Assembly (NCBI GenBank): GCA_030374805.1
Contig: JARGSG010000224.1
Span: forward strand, 744,001 to 808,000
DNA from: Gracilaria gracilis
Lineage: Eukaryota; Rhodophyta; Florideophyceae; Gracilariales; Gracilariaceae
Direction: 5' to 3'
DNA: 64,000 bases
In this document: piece after piece, positions 11,231 through 22,107 of the stretch
Numbering within the stretch: position 1 is the stretch's first letter
Layout of the letters: every line of letters begins with the position of its first letter
Position numbers and translations under genes: made by a program
Notes under the pieces: model-generated
Database searches by the model: none
What the model saw: the letters and a program-made list of their open reading frames with translations, nothing else
Told to the model about the DNA's origin: nothing

Positions 11231-11548
11231 ATGTCCACCCGCCCGATGCAGCAGCCGCCGCCGCCGCCGCCCGCCTTCGAAGAGCCGCTGCCCACTGGCT
11301 GGAATGTCTACCTCGATAACAGCGACCGTCGTTACTACCACAGCCCCATCACTAACACCACCACGTGGACCCGTCCGTTCGCGCAGTCCCGGTCGCCGCC
11401 GCCGCCGCCGCCGCCGCCGCCGGGCGTGGCGCCGCCGACAAGCTCGCCGCCCTTCGGCGCGCCGCCCGCAACCTCCCCCTACCCCGCAGCCCATCACGCC
11501 CACATACGCCCCGCCGCCCGACTCGCCGCCCTTCGTGGCCCCAAATAG
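11231..11548 (+). CDS. Small WW-domain protein with polyproline tracts
   Basis: 105 codons, starting at an ATG in a strong context (GCCGCCATGT). One WW domain covers about residues 20-49: LPTGWNVYLD, then DRRYYHSP, then TTTWTRP. Both Trp, the Tyr pair and the final Pro are in place, so it could bind Pro-rich ligands. Runs of seven and nine Pro flank it; the second is encoded by a (CCG)n microsatellite at about 11394-11422. The domain fits the N-terminus of a larger splicing or scaffold protein. The reading frame ends at TAG 11546-11548, and a second frame across the (CCG)n stays Pro-rich, so a frameshift there may truncate a longer protein. Confidence 0.6.
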   Translation: MSTRPMQQPPPPPPAFEEPLPTGWNVYLDNSDRRYYHSPITNTTTWTRPFAQSRSPPPPPPPPPGVAPPTSSPPFGAPPATSPYPAAHHAHIRPAARLAALRGPK

Positions 11549-11569
11549 CTGACGGCGGTTCATGGCGGG

Positions 11570-12200
11570 GTGAGTGGGGATAGCGACCGGGCGTTGAGAG
11601 GGTTGGACACGATGCGAATGACAGACAATTGCGAACCGGATGTGATCACGTACTCGACGGTGATTGAGCTGCTGGGACGCAATGAACGCTTCGATGATAT
11701 GATTCAGGGGTTTGAGGAGATGAGGGAGGCGGGGATTGAGCCAAATCTGGTGACTTATACCAGCATGATTGCAAGGCTGACGCGAGCAAATGAGATGGAG
11801 GAAGCGTTGCAAATCATGGCCGACATGGAACGAAACGGGGTGCAGCCGAATGTATATACGTTCCCCAGCTTGATCAACGGGGCGTCCAAAAGGGGCGACT
11901 TTGACAGTGTGACGGAGATTCTACATCTGATGAGGGAGAAGGGGATCTGGCCGAGCGGTATCACGTACATAATGCTGCTACAACTGGCGCTTAAGATTTG
12001 CAAGAGGGCAATGGTGCAACTGGTGTTCGACGAAATGAGGGCGGACGGACGCGTGAAAAAGGAGCGGCTGGTGCGACTGGAGCAGTACGTGTCGCGAATG
12101 GACATGGGCTCGCTGACGAGGGACCGCGCGACGGCGCGGCGCGTGGGGGAGCTGGTGGAGGAGTGCGTGGGCAAGGAGCCGCAGAAGAGCGATGACGAGG
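11570..12200 (+). pseudogene. PPR protein fragment, four repeats
   Basis: An intronless run of four tandem pentatricopeptide repeats (about 35 residues each). Successive starts are DVITYSTVIELL, NLVTYTSMIARL, NVYTFPSLINGA and SGITYIMLLQLA; three of the four end in G-I/V-x-P. PPR proteins bind organelle RNA, with sequence read by residues 5 and 35 of each repeat. There is no convincing ATG: the frame opens from GTG at 11570, right after the WW gene. The C-terminus runs through a charged segment (EPQKSDDEG) straight into a lycopene-cyclase-like fragment. Plants and algae usually have many more repeats, so both ends are probably missing. Confidence 0.65.
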
Positions 12201-12547
12201 GCATATGGACGGCGGCAGTATACCCGTGTCGACCGCAAGAAGCTCAAAGCTGGTCACTTTGATCGCTGCGCCAAATCCAGCAACGTCACCTTATCCATCG
12301 ATTCCGTCCCCTACTCTCACCATAAGCACCAAGCCTTCTGCTATGTCCACCTCAGAACAACCGACAGCAGTCTGCGTACCAAGTCGCCGCACGTCTCATG
12401 ATCGATGCCACGGGTCATTCCCTCAACAAATTCGTCAACGTCAAGCCATGCGAAGAGCCCGGCTTCAAAGCAGCTCATGGCATTGAATGTATTGTCAGCA
12501 AAAAGGGCTATGCATGGGGAGGAGGGAGCCTGGATGATGTTTTTTAA
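12201..12547 (+). pseudogene. Lycopene-cyclase-like FAD enzyme fragment
   Basis: Frame A reads AYGRRQYTRVDRKKLKAGHF and DRCAKSSNVTL; after a frameshift near 12365, frame B reads QVAARLMIDATGHSLNKFV, then EEPGFKAAHGIECIV. The order Y-x-R-V-x-R-x-x-L, R/K-C, A-R-L-x-x-D-A-T-G-H and G-x-x-A-A-x-G-I-E is that of plant and algal lycopene beta/epsilon cyclases, which form the ionone rings of carotenes in plastids. The N-terminal FAD-binding GxGxxG and the C-terminal half are absent. It starts exactly where the PPR fragment stops, so the two are joined pieces, not neighbouring genes. This is the best evidence that the host is photosynthetic. Confidence 0.55.
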
Positions 12548-12628
12548 TCGCATCTACATAGGTATCGGGAAAGAAGGTCGAAATAGCCAACGTGACTTCT
12601 TCAAGGCTAGGCACGAGGGCTATAAGCA

Positions 12629-13912
12629 CTACAACCTAAGAAATAAATCTCTCGTGATAGACGAGAACAAATTGGTTTTGTCCACAAACAGAAGTTCAAT
12701 TAGTAAAAGTATCTGGTACGTCTCTTGCAGGAAGGGTTCCAGAACTTCAAGAACATTAAATTTTCCAGTCTCCTGAAAAACACCTGTTTCAGCATTCTCT
12801 GAGTCCTTCACATCACCCCACAGCCCATTTCGTTTCAGGATACCTACAGTAGCTTCACGACCGTGCAAATGTATACCTTCCCACAGCACACCGACGTGGA
12901 AAAAGAATCGTGCTTCTGGCGTTCGCTCTCCCGCGTGATTTCCAAACCTCTCATGGTTTGAAATCGCTGTCAAGACAGGCAGCAAAATTCGATGGTTCGC
13001 ACTTTCTTGTTTTTGAAGCAACTCTACAATCGCTTTGGCGGGTGGTGAAAAAACGAATGCAGAACAACTGCTCTCCGAGGGTTCACTTGCCATATCAGAT
13101 TGAAGGGCGGAATCAACAGATCTGTGCTATTTAGCTACCATTTCGTCATTTCTTTGCGCAGAGTAAACATTTTAAACTGGGACGTGAGGGTTCATATTTT
13201 CCAAGATCTCAAACGATTCATTTAGAACAGCCTTTCCTTCAGACGAAAAGCTCAGGCACATCAAAGCAACATTTGAACACTGAGGGTTTCGCAAGGAATT
13301 ATACGCTCTCTGATGAAACATTCGTACCATTAACTTCATATGTGTGGAATATATTTGAGCAAATCCCTTTTCGCGACTTTCAGATACAGTTAAAAGTCAG
13401 TCGTCTCGGCTTTCCTTACTTTGAATATTTGCTGTCTCTTCATAGACAATGAAAGTAAAGTACCAGTGAAACCCAATGAACTGGAACAATAGTTGCACTG
13501 GAAGAGTTGTAAACCATTCCGGAGCATCGTGTTCTATGGCCAATAATGCCTATCCCACATGTCCATATTTCTGAAAGAACATTTCTGCTCCTTGCTTTTC
13601 AGTTCGTCTTGATGATGAAGAAATGTTCTGCATTCTGTTCCATAGAATTGCAATATTCAGGTTGAGGGCAGTCGTAATTCGATTGGATTTTGCCGAAGGC
13701 TTTAGTCGGGGAAGCAATGGCAAATCGTCGACGGCATGGGCCGCAATTTTCCTCATTGTTGATTGAAACTCTGGACGTGCCGCATCCAAGCCAAGGGATC
13801 GCATTGAATTGCATAGTTCTTTGAGACTTGTGCCCAGGTGGAGAGTTTCCAGTCGTGAGAGATATTTTTGAATGGGATCTTTTGTTGGCTTTCTGGCTGT
13901 GGAGTCTCCCAT
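12629..13912 (-). pseudogene. Unrecognised protein, one frame with four stops
   Basis: A 428-codon minus-strand reading frame that stays in phase from 13912 to 12629 but is cut by TAG (13550), TGA (about 13397), TAA (about 13180) and TAG (about 13130). It starts MGDSTARKPTKDPIQKYLSR, includes ILWNRMQNISSSSRR and APEWFTTLPVQLLF, and ends ELLFVDKTNLFSSI. No frameshift is visible. The segments between stops read like protein, and each stop would be Gln or Arg after a single T-to-C reversal. I do not recognise a domain; a transposon gene is possible. Confidence is for the reading frame, not the function. Confidence 0.5.
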
Positions 13913-13959
13913 ATGTACATGTATACTACCGGAATGACTGCGGTGTACATCAAGTACGA

Positions 13960-14406
13960 GAACAAAAATTGTCGTGCGACGGCGGGGATGAGGCGGTTCG
14001 CGCTTTGTTGGATTCGTTAGGACTGCAGTAGCCCTGCCGGTTCTTACAAATGTAAGTCAGTGACGCAGATCTGGCACCACTTGTGCCAAGTCTGCGTCAG
14101 TATGGGCGTGACTTTGTCAGCGTTGTAAGAGGGTTCACATTCAACGCAGACCCCTCCTTCCTGACCGTGTTAAGGAGGGGTGGGCAGAATCGGTGTCTGG
14201 GAGCTTTCAGGAGGGATCAGATTTCGGGGAATGAGGTGGTGGGATGTTGTGCGTAATATAAGATTATTAGCCAATATAACCCCAAGCAGAGGGGTCTCTT
14301 GCCTGTCAGCTGACATCTATTGTCACGTCACAGAGTGACGGTGTGACTGGTAGCTGAACGTTTCCGGGAGACTAGGGGCAGTAGGTTTATGCGTGTACAT
14401 TCTTTG
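13960..14406. other. Non-coding stretch with inverted repeat and a dispersed repeat
   Basis: An imperfect hairpin at about 14059-14098 has arms TGACGCAGATCTGGCA and TGCCAAGTCTGCGTCA. The segment about 14240-14345 is similar to the reverse complement of 62140-62245 (shared ATATAACCCCA, AGAGGGGTCTC and GTCAGCTGACAT), so it belongs to a dispersed repeat family. No gene is supported. Confidence 0.55.
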
Positions 14407-14524
14407 GGTTACTATGCTAGACACGCCACTCAATCAAAGCTCAGCAGTGGCCATTTTCTCTAAGTTTCCAGTGTATTGCTAAGGTTATTATCTTAGACAC
14501 GCCTTTCAATCAAAGCTCAACAGT
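14407..14524 (+). repeat. 77-bp tandem duplication, target of the Ty3 chromovirus
   Basis: GTTACTATGCTAGACACGCC at 14407 recurs as GTTATTATCTTAGACACGCC at about 14484; both are followed by CAATCAAAGCTCA. The second unit is cut by the LTR at 14525 and resumes after the element at 21947 (GCAGTGGCCATTTTCTCT), which proves the insertion point. Confidence 0.8.
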
Positions 14525-14916
14525 TGTAATTATCGGTGCGCAGTAGGCGTGTACAGAAATTACTTTTGTATTGTGTGTAGCTCTTAAAATATATATTGAA
14601 TAAAGTACTTTCCCCTAAACTCTGGTCTGACCGCGCTCGCGCTGGACGGCCTTGCTGAAGACCTAGAACTGTGGTGAACTGAGTTGGTGCGAGGAGAGTT
14701 GCCCGGGCTTCTGGGAACAGAGGTCCGAGACGGTTTATATAGTCTAGCAAATAGATGATTGTCCTACTAAAAACAACACTACCAATAAAGGCTCTATTCT
14801 TACTTTATATTCCTACACAGCACTGATAACTCAGTGACCGTACCAGCTGAGCATATGCGCGTGTAAGGGGCAAAATCAATGATTTTAAGCCCGTTCCCAA
14901 ATCTTCATATGCTACA
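14525..14916 (-). repeat. Downstream (3') LTR of the chromovirus
   Basis: 392 bp, paired with 21555-21946. It contains AATATATATTGAATAAAG, a candidate TATA/poly(A) region. Confidence 0.9.
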
Positions 14917-15570
14917 ACTGCTCCTCTTTTGTTTAACAATTTGTCCTCAAATTATATGATATTCTACTTTTCTTTTGCTTTGTTCTTTTTTTGTCTGGTT
15001 TCTGTTTTTCTTTCGTTTTTGTTTCCTTTCTTTGATTTTATTCTTTTTGTTTCTTTTTCCCTTCTTATCTATTTCATTATCTAGTTTGAGTACGGCAAAA
15101 ATGAATTTCCGCCGCCTTTGGGAATATGTAATGTAACTGGTGAACCTATTCCTTCTCGTAAGTATTTCGAAACTCGTTCTGTAATGTGAATATAGGCCTT
15201 ACGTTCTTATGGATAATGTGTAATGATCCCAATAATGTAATAATGCAGTTGTATCATTCTACTTTCAGTAAGTGAAAGACATACTTTTGATTCATGCCTT
15301 TCGTATAACGCAAGTATTGTATTTTTATCAATTTCCGAAATGAATGGTCCACGTAATTGATAGTATGCTAAAGATATATGTAATATATTCTATAATATAA
15401 CTTTTTGTTTATTTCGGTCGGAGGTAACGGCTAACAGCCAGTCGGCTAGTTTCATCTGAGCGAATTGTAATTGACCAAGATCCTTGCTGTTCAAACTCAT
15501 GTTGAGAATTCGTTTGATAATGGGCGAGTGAAGAACTCGTTGTTCTTTATTCCGCGCCTTCTATTTATGT
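14917..15570 (-). other. 3' untranslated region of the chromovirus
   Basis: AT-rich, T-run-rich on the plus strand, between the last ORF and the LTR. No coding signal seen. It includes the polypurine tract next to the LTR. Confidence 0.6.
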
Positions 15571-16023
15571 TTATTCCTGTGGAGCTGGTCCAGCACGAGA
15601 TGGATACATAGTTGGGTATGGGATCCTCGAATGTGTGTCTATTTCATTCAATTTTAATGTTTCCACTCTATTCTTCTCTAAGAAGTTCTTTACTGCAATT
15701 CTTATACATGGAAGATAGTTTCCAGCTCTTTGGTAGTGACCGTAGGTACCAATTATTACAAAGTAAAGTTGTAGTATAAATTCCTCTTCATACTCATCAT
15801 AAAGTTGCGGACTGTATGCACTTAGTAGTCTGCATAGTATTTGGAAGTCTACTTCTTTAACAAATGGGCCTTTGATTTTGTAGAACCCAAGGCATATGTG
15901 TATTATGTTCCATACAATTACGTTCTGCGTAAATGGAATATTGGAGATTTTACCTAGGTGAGCAGATAAGTACTCGTCTTGTACATAGAGCAATCTGTAT
16001 TCTTGTAGCATGTAAGGATTCAT
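15571..16023 (-). CDS. Extra ORF downstream of chromovirus pol, unrecognised
   Basis: 150 codons in the same frame as pol and separated from it only by TAA and TAG with four codons between them. It reads MNPYMLQEYRLLYVQDEYLS and later QLYDEYEEEFILQLYFVIIG. It has hydrophobic patches but no clear signal peptide, transmembrane helix or furin site, so an envelope gene is not supported despite the position. Either pol reads through the stops to give a C-terminal extension, or this is a separate third ORF. The family is not known to me. Confidence 0.5.
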   Translation of the reverse strand: MNPYMLQEYRLLYVQDEYLSAHLGKISNIPFTQNVIVWNIIHICLGFYKIKGPFVKEVDFQILCRLLSAYSPQLYDEYEEEFILQLYFVIIGTYGHYQRAGNYLPCIRIAVKNFLEKNRVETLKLNEIDTHSRIPYPTMYPSRAGPAPQE

Positions 16024-16047
16024 CTTGTCATTCTAATCACAACAGTT

Positions 16048-19000
16048 TTAGTTTAGCAGGAAATAAAGTGAGTTCCTACCTTTTATATTACTTCTTGTGT
16101 TTCTTTTGTACTCTTCGAGAAGCTCTGAAGATATTTGTGGATCTGTTTCGCTGATCCAGAAATCTTCAACCTCTTCCCCTTCTTTTCGAAATAAATACTC
16201 GATCCTGGAGTTTTGTATACGATGGCCTATAATGGCTATCTTTGGCTTCGTGTGATGAATTAGTCGTCGGATATCCATTTGCTTTTTATGAGATGAATCA
16301 CCATAATAAGGTTTAAGTAAGGACACATGAAATGTGTGATGTAACTCTTTGTATTCTTTTGGTAAGAGTAACTTATACGATGAACCAGATTTGGTGGTTC
16401 CAATTACTTTGAAAGGGCCAACGTATTTGTAAGTGAACTTACGTGAACGTCCTTTCGGGATTGCAAGATTCTTAGTCGATAGTAATACATAGTCCCCTAG
16501 ATTGAAGTATGTATTCTTCCGGGAGGTATTGACGTAATCGGCATTTTTTGTGTTTGCCTGTTCAATTGAAATTTGAGCCAGTTTATTGGCGTGATATATC
16601 TGTTTGAGAAACGAATTAGATGCATCGTCTATGGCAGTATGCTCCTGATACAATATATCTGATATTGAGAGTGGATGATGTCCATATTCCATGTAAAATG
16701 GGCTAAACTCAGTAGCATCATTAATGCTGTTGTTGTATGCATATTCTAATCCAGGTAAATACTTTACCCAATCGCGTTGTGTGTAGGATACATAACAACG
16801 GATCATTTCTTGCAGGATTCTAAACATGAGTTCAGTTTGACCATCTGTTTGTGGGTGGAAAGATGTTGATAAGTTCAATCGGATATTCAGTAGTTTCGTA
16901 AGAGAACTCCAGAAACTACTTGTGAATCTTGAGTCTCTATCTGATATGATAACACGTGGTAATCCGTGGTGTTTGCATATTTCTCTGTAGAATACCTCAG
17001 CAATAATTGGAGCTTTGGTATCTGATTGAAGTGGTATAAAGTGTACCCTTTTGGTTAACTTATCCACGACCGCCATAATGCCGGTATATTCATTACTTTT
17101 GGTAAGTCGAATATGAAGTCCATAGATATTATTTCCCATTTCTTTGTTGGTGGAGGAAATGGTAAGAGTGGTCCTTGTGAGTTTTGATTACTCGATTTCG
17201 CCTTTTGGCATCTTTCACATTCGGTAAAGTATTTCTTAAGGTCTTGTTTAATTGTGCTCCAGAATTAATGTCTTCTCAATAGAAGCAATGTCTTTTGATA
17301 GGATCTGTGTCCTCCTTGTAATGAAACATTGTTATCATGTAGTAATGTCTTTCTAATATTTCCTTCTGGTGTACATAGTCTGTTCTCGAAGTATAGTCTT
17401 TTTCCAACCCGTTTATATGATTCTGTCGGTTTCCGGAATTGGCTAGAGAAGTAAGGATCGTTATAGTACCCTTTTGAAAGCTTGTTCAATGTTTCTTCAG
17501 AAATTTTGACTGTAGTGATATTAAGAAGTCGTTTAATGACCTCAATAGGTGTTTTTCGTTCCTCTTTATCCTTTCGTGATAAGGCATCTGCTACTTTGTC
17601 CTCCTTTCTCTTTATGTAACATATGGTATAGTCAAATTCTTGCATATATTCAACCCATCGGGCTTGTTTTCTAGACAGAGTCTTTTGTGTCTCTAGGTAC
17701 TTTAAGAGATGATGATCAGTGTATATGATAAATTTCGATCCATGTAGATATGAACGCCACGTTCGTAAAGCGAATATGATGGCTAATAATTCTCTTTCGC
17801 CTAGAGCGTAATTCTGTTCTGCTTCATTGAGTTTTCTTGAAGCATAAGCTATAGGTCGTCTTCCAAACTTATCTGTCTGTGATAAAACAGCACCTAATCC
17901 ATTAGCTGAAGCGTCAGTGGCTACTTCGTATGTTAGACGTTGGTTAGCACATCTTAATACTGGGGAAGTGGATAAGACAGTTTTAAGAGTATTGAACGCA
18001 TCATCTTGTTCTTTGCCCCATTCGAAGGGTACTTTGTCTTTCACAAGATTACTTATTGGGTTTGCTATTTTTGAGAAGTCCTTTACACACTTGCGGTAAT
18101 AATTGCATATGCCTAAGAAGCTTTGTACTTCTTTTACGTTTGTTGGGATTTCCCATTGCATTATGGCATTGACCTTTTTTTGGGTCTGGTTTTATTCCCT
18201 CATTTGATATGTATGTCCTAAGTATTCTAGTTCTTGTTTCATGAATGTGCACTTGGAAAGTTTTCCATATAGTTTTCGTTTCCGTAGTACACTTAGTACT
18301 CTTCGTATATGTTTGAGGTGTTCATTCTTGGTTTTACTGTAGATGAGAATATCGTCTAGATATACCGTCACAAACTCATGTAAGTATGGACGTAGTATTG
18401 TATTCATTAGAGTGCGAAAACATCCTGGAGCACCAGTTAATCCAAATCGTGTTACTAGGTATTCGAACAACCCATATCATGTTCTGAATGCAGTTTTCTC
18501 TACATCTTCGGGTTTAATACGTATCTGATTATATTCTGCGTTTAGATCAAGAGAGGTGAAGTATTTTGCTCCTTGAAGCTGGTCCCAGACTTCGTCTATA
18601 CGCGGTAATGGTACTTTGTTCTTTATTGTTCTTTTTTTAAGGCTCTGTAGTCAATGCACATCCTAAGTCCTCCATCTTTCCTGGGTGTGAACAATACTGG
18701 GCTTCCCCATGGGCTAATACTGGGCCTTATGAATCGTAGGCTTAGTAAATGTTCTATTTGTTTCTTCATTTCTTGCAGTTTTTTTGGGGAAAGCTTATAC
18801 ATAGGTCCCGTTTTGGGTTGTGAATCATCTTGTAGTTTAATCTCCATTTCCCCCAATCTCTTGGGTGGTAATTCTTTCGGGAGGTCTTCCGGAAATACAT
18901 CTTGGTATTCTTCAAGTATCTTCTTTATTTGTTCATCTTCTGGAATATTTTCTTTGATACTTATGTTATTTATTTGAATGTTTTTCTTTGGTTTAATTAC

Positions 19001-19430
19001 TACGTAGTATATTTCACTTTGTTGTTTCTTCACGAGCTTCATAAACTTGTGTTTACTTAGAACAAGTTTCTCTTGGAAGTACTGTCATTTGACAGTTTCT
19101 GCGTTCAGAATACACTTTTTTCCATTAAGGGGTAAGGCCATGGAGTGCTTTTCCCAGTCTATGTGTGGATTATAGAATTCTAACCAGGTTTGACCAAGAA
19201 TGACATCAAAACCTATTAAATCCACTATATAAGGGTGGATGTGCAACTTGGCGTCCCCGATCTTAATAAATAAAGTGTCTAAACATTGTTCCATAGGAAC
19301 TAATGTTCCATCCCAAAGCTCAGCTTTGACATCGGTACTTCTTCTTTGGAGATTCAATATATCTGCATATTCTTTAGATATGCATATGTCTTCACAACCG
19401 CAATCGATTAGAATATTACATGGTTCCTCG
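16048..19430 (-). pseudogene. pol: Chromovirus pol: protease, RT, RNase H, integrase, chromodomain
   Basis: Reading on the minus strand: the protease active site is LIDCGCEDICIS (D-C-G in place of D-S/T-G) near 19420, then GFDVILGQTWL. RT has the intact catalytic box YLDDILIYSKTKNEH (about 18330-18370) and FGLTGAPGCFR. RNase H has VATDASANGLGAVL and IYTDHHLLKYL. Integrase follows (HFIPLQSDTKAP, SDRDSRFTSSFW, HPQTDGQTE). The C-terminus IEYLFRKEGEEVEDFWIS is chromodomain-like. Breaks: frameshift in an A-run near 18635, TGA where Arg is expected in AFRT-YGLFEY (about 18473), a frameshift near 18180, TAA where Tyr is expected near 17266, and a frameshift near 17120. All catalytic RT and integrase residues I can see are kept, so this copy was recently functional. 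Confidence 0.88.
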
Positions 19431-19465
19431 TGATGATGTGTAGTAGCGTCTCCGTTGTATATTAC

Positions 19466-20467
19466 TTACTTTGACGCGTGGTTTCTTTTTATATTGCATA
19501 ATTTTATAATTTTTTTGTCCTTTTCGGTTTGTTTCTTCTTGTAATGTACATCGGCCTCATTAGAGTACGTGGGCTTATGGCCTGCTTTTGATGCCCTACT
19601 CTTTAGTTTTTTTGGCACGTAGACTAGGATGCCCCCAAAGGCGTTTATGCATCCAAGGACAACATCCTTTACGATGGCATTTAAAACATAAGTCATCCTT
19701 GAGGTGTCTTGGTCTTTCTTTGTTATTCAACCTATTCCTGCCTTGGTAGCGATTTATATTACCAATTTTCATAGGTACGGGTTCATTTCTTCTGTTCCCA
19801 TTATTGTTATTTCTATTAGAATTCCATTGTTTTCGGAATCCCATATTTGTTCTATAGATATTGTCCATTCGATCCGCCAAGTTCATTGCTTCACGCAAGT
19901 TGGTTACTCCAGTTCGTTCGAGTTCAATGCGAATATTATGACGCAGACCTTGTGAATAATTAAATAGCTGTTCATCTATAATCATGTTCGGAACTTGTAG
20001 TAGCCATTTGGTGAACTCTTTATTATAATATGAAACAGCACCAAGTCTTCCAACTTGTTTTATATTTGAAAGCATTTTACGTGCATTTATTCTCTGTTTG
20101 CTGGTTCAAAATATTCTAGCAACTTTTTCTTGAATCCTTCATACGTACTCACTTCTGCAGTGTTATTCATATTTACCAGTTCCCACCATTTTAGTGCAGG
20201 ACCGGTCATAAAGCTTACCGCATACATTATCTTTTTGTCGTCAGGTACGGTTGCGTGAATAATAGCAAATATGTTTTCTATGGATTGTAGAAATGATCTG
20301 CCATATCCTCCTGAAAACTTTTCGGGTTTTCCAGATTTAAGGAAATTACTATGGTGTTCATGATTACTTTCCACATGTGTCAAGTGGTTATTGAGTTGCA
20401 TTACTTGGGCGAGCATTTGTCCTAAGACATTAACTCTATTTTGTAAATCACTAATATCTGTATCCAT
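19466..20467 (-). pseudogene. gag: Chromovirus gag
   Basis: The N-terminus MDTDISDLQNRVNVLGQMLA is a heptad-like helix. The core retrotransposon Gag block follows (FSGGYGRSFLQSIENIF, ALKWWELVN, FKKKLLEYFEP). A stop near 20087 separates it from the next in-phase part (20075-19596) with LRHNIRIELERTGVTNLREA, typical of the Gag C-domain. A zinc knuckle is present in altered form (CFKCHRKGCC instead of C-x2-C-x4-H-x4-C), and a frameshift follows. Gag would form the particle; the altered knuckle suggests loss of RNA packaging in this copy. Confidence 0.75.
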
Positions 20468-20801
20468 CTTGATGATAACGATGTATAATTGTACTTAGGT
20501 ATCTTTTCTTCTACGGTTTGTAGTGGTTTTACAACTTTGTTTGATATGGTTTAAGTGTCCTCGTAGGCTGCTGAGGACTTTTGTAGTGTTTTTTTCATTT
20601 TTCGTTGCACGTTTGTATAGTACTTAGTGTAGTATGGTTGCGCTATTTTTATTTCAAGTCTGCTTATGATGGGCACAACAAGGTATGCAGTATTGTGTGA
20701 TGTAACACACGTGTATGGTTTTTGCAAAGGGGGTTAGAGCAACAACAATTTCAATTTATTTGACAAAGTGCACTACTATCTTACAGTGCAAATAATTCTT
20801 T

Positions 20802-21233
20802 TTAGGAAGATTTCTTCAAATCTTTGATAAATTCTCGGACTTTGTTATTGTCCGGTTCTGAATACTCAGCTTTTGTAAGTTTCGGTACAAACTTGTGTTT
20901 AGCTGCAAACTTGTACGCATTTCCCACTTGATGTAATTTCTCTTTATGAACCTGCGTTTGGAGGTGTATCATATATTCAAAGGTAGTTTCGTACTTAATG
21001 CGGCAGAAATCGCAGTATATTTCGAAATTACATGCCCTTGATAAAGCCTTATAATGGGTGTGACTTTTATTGTGTTCTTCCCACGTGTGTAATCCTTTTC
21101 TTTGTTTGCAATATGAACACTTTAGATTTTCATTATCGACTTTATGCCTTTTGTACTTAGAATAATTGTGAAGATTACCAACTTCTTCACTTTCTTCGGT
21201 TTCTAAGAAAGGATTAAATTTATCGTTCTCCAA
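20802..21233 (-). CDS. Zinc-finger ORF upstream of chromovirus gag
   Basis: An intact 143-codon ORF between the upstream LTR and gag, on the coding strand. It has two C2H2-like fingers of the U1/matrin spacing: CSYCKQRKGLHTWEEHNKSH and CDFCRIKYETTFEYMIHLQ followed by His in VHKEK. A basic tail ends REFIKDLKKSS. Ty3 elements usually begin with gag, so an extra zinc-finger ORF here is unusual. It could be a nucleic-acid-binding accessory protein. Role inferred from the fingers only. Confidence 0.6.
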   Translation of the reverse strand: MENDKFNPFLETEESEEVGNLHNYSKYKRHKVDNENLKCSYCKQRKGLHTWEEHNKSHTHYKALSRACNFEIYCDFCRIKYETTFEYMIHLQTQVHKEKLHQVGNAYKFAAKHKFVPKLTKAEYSEPDNNKVREFIKDLKKSS

Positions 21234-21554
21234 GTCCGCGAGCTGTATTTCGTTACCAATTTCTGTAATTTTTTGAGTAATATTTTCTTCAGTTTTATCG
21301 CCCTCAACTGCTTGGACATCTAATATAGAGTTTACTCGAGAAGGAGGTAGTTCGAGACGAGGTATAGTTCTTATGCAGTTTTCATTTTTAATTATAATTT
21401 TCGTATTTTGTTTTGTATTTTGTATCTTAAAATTTTGGTCTTTAGTTTCGTTGTAGTTTCGTTTTTTTTGAAGCTTTGTTCACTATATATTTCAGTAGTG
21501 TAGCACTGTAGAGAAGAAAGTATATTGTTAGAATCTTGGAGCGATGCTACCAAT
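21234..21554 (-). other. Chromovirus leader with primer-binding site
   Basis: Non-coding 320 bp between the upstream LTR and the zinc-finger ORF. On the minus strand it opens two bases after the LTR with TGGTAGCATCGCTCC, consistent with priming by a tRNA 3' end (initiator-Met-like by eye). Confidence 0.6.
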
Positions 21555-21946
21555 TGTAATCATCGGTGCGCAGTAGGAGCGTACAGAAATTACTTTTGTA
21601 TTGTGTATAGCTCTTAAAATATATATTGAATAAAGTACTTTATCCTACACTCTGGTCTGACCGCGCTCGCGCTGGACGGACTTGCTGAAGACCTAGAACT
21701 GTGGTGGACTGAGTTGGTGCGAGGAGAGTTGCCCGGGCTTCTGGGAACAGAAGTCCGAGACGGTTTATATAGTCTAGCAGATAGATGATTGTCCTACTAA
21801 AAACAACACTACCAATAAAGGCTCTATTCTTACTTTACATTCCTATACAGCACTGATAATTCAGTGACCGTACCAGCTGAGCATATGCGCGTGTAAGGGG
21901 CAAAAGCAATGCTTTTAAGCCCGTTTCAAAATCGCCATATGCTTCA
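21555..21946 (-). repeat. Upstream (5') LTR of the chromovirus
   Basis: 392 bp, about 95% identical to 14525-14916 by eye. It would drive minus-strand transcription. Confidence 0.9.
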
Positions 21947-22107
21947 GCAGTGGCCATTTTCTCTACGTTTACACTGTATTGCTCATCCAAATTATGTGCG
22001 AGCAACACACTGTCTTGATGGGGTCCTTTCGTAAACAATGGGTACATCCAATAATTCCTAACTTCCCAGATGTGATATAATTCTACGAATCAGAGCATTA
22101 CACGCAA

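Larger units (their letters stand above)
14525..21946 (-). mobile_element. Full-length Ty3 chromovirus, minus strand
   Basis: 392-bp LTRs (14525-14916 and 21555-21946) begin TGTAAT and end CA, with about 20 mismatches between them, so the insertion is older than the one at 2.4 kb. Target duplication: acagt (14520-14524) and gcagt (21947-21951). On the minus strand a primer-binding site beginning TGGTAGCATCG (21552 downward) follows the upstream LTR, and a purine tract (AAAAGAGGAGCAG) precedes the downstream one. Gene order on the minus strand is zinc-finger ORF, gag, protease, RT, RNase H, integrase, chromodomain, extra ORF. Confidence 0.93.

Noticed and set aside
15571-16023. Retroviral-type envelope gene after pol
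   Set aside because: No signal peptide, cleavage site or transmembrane anchor is visible, so position alone is not enough.
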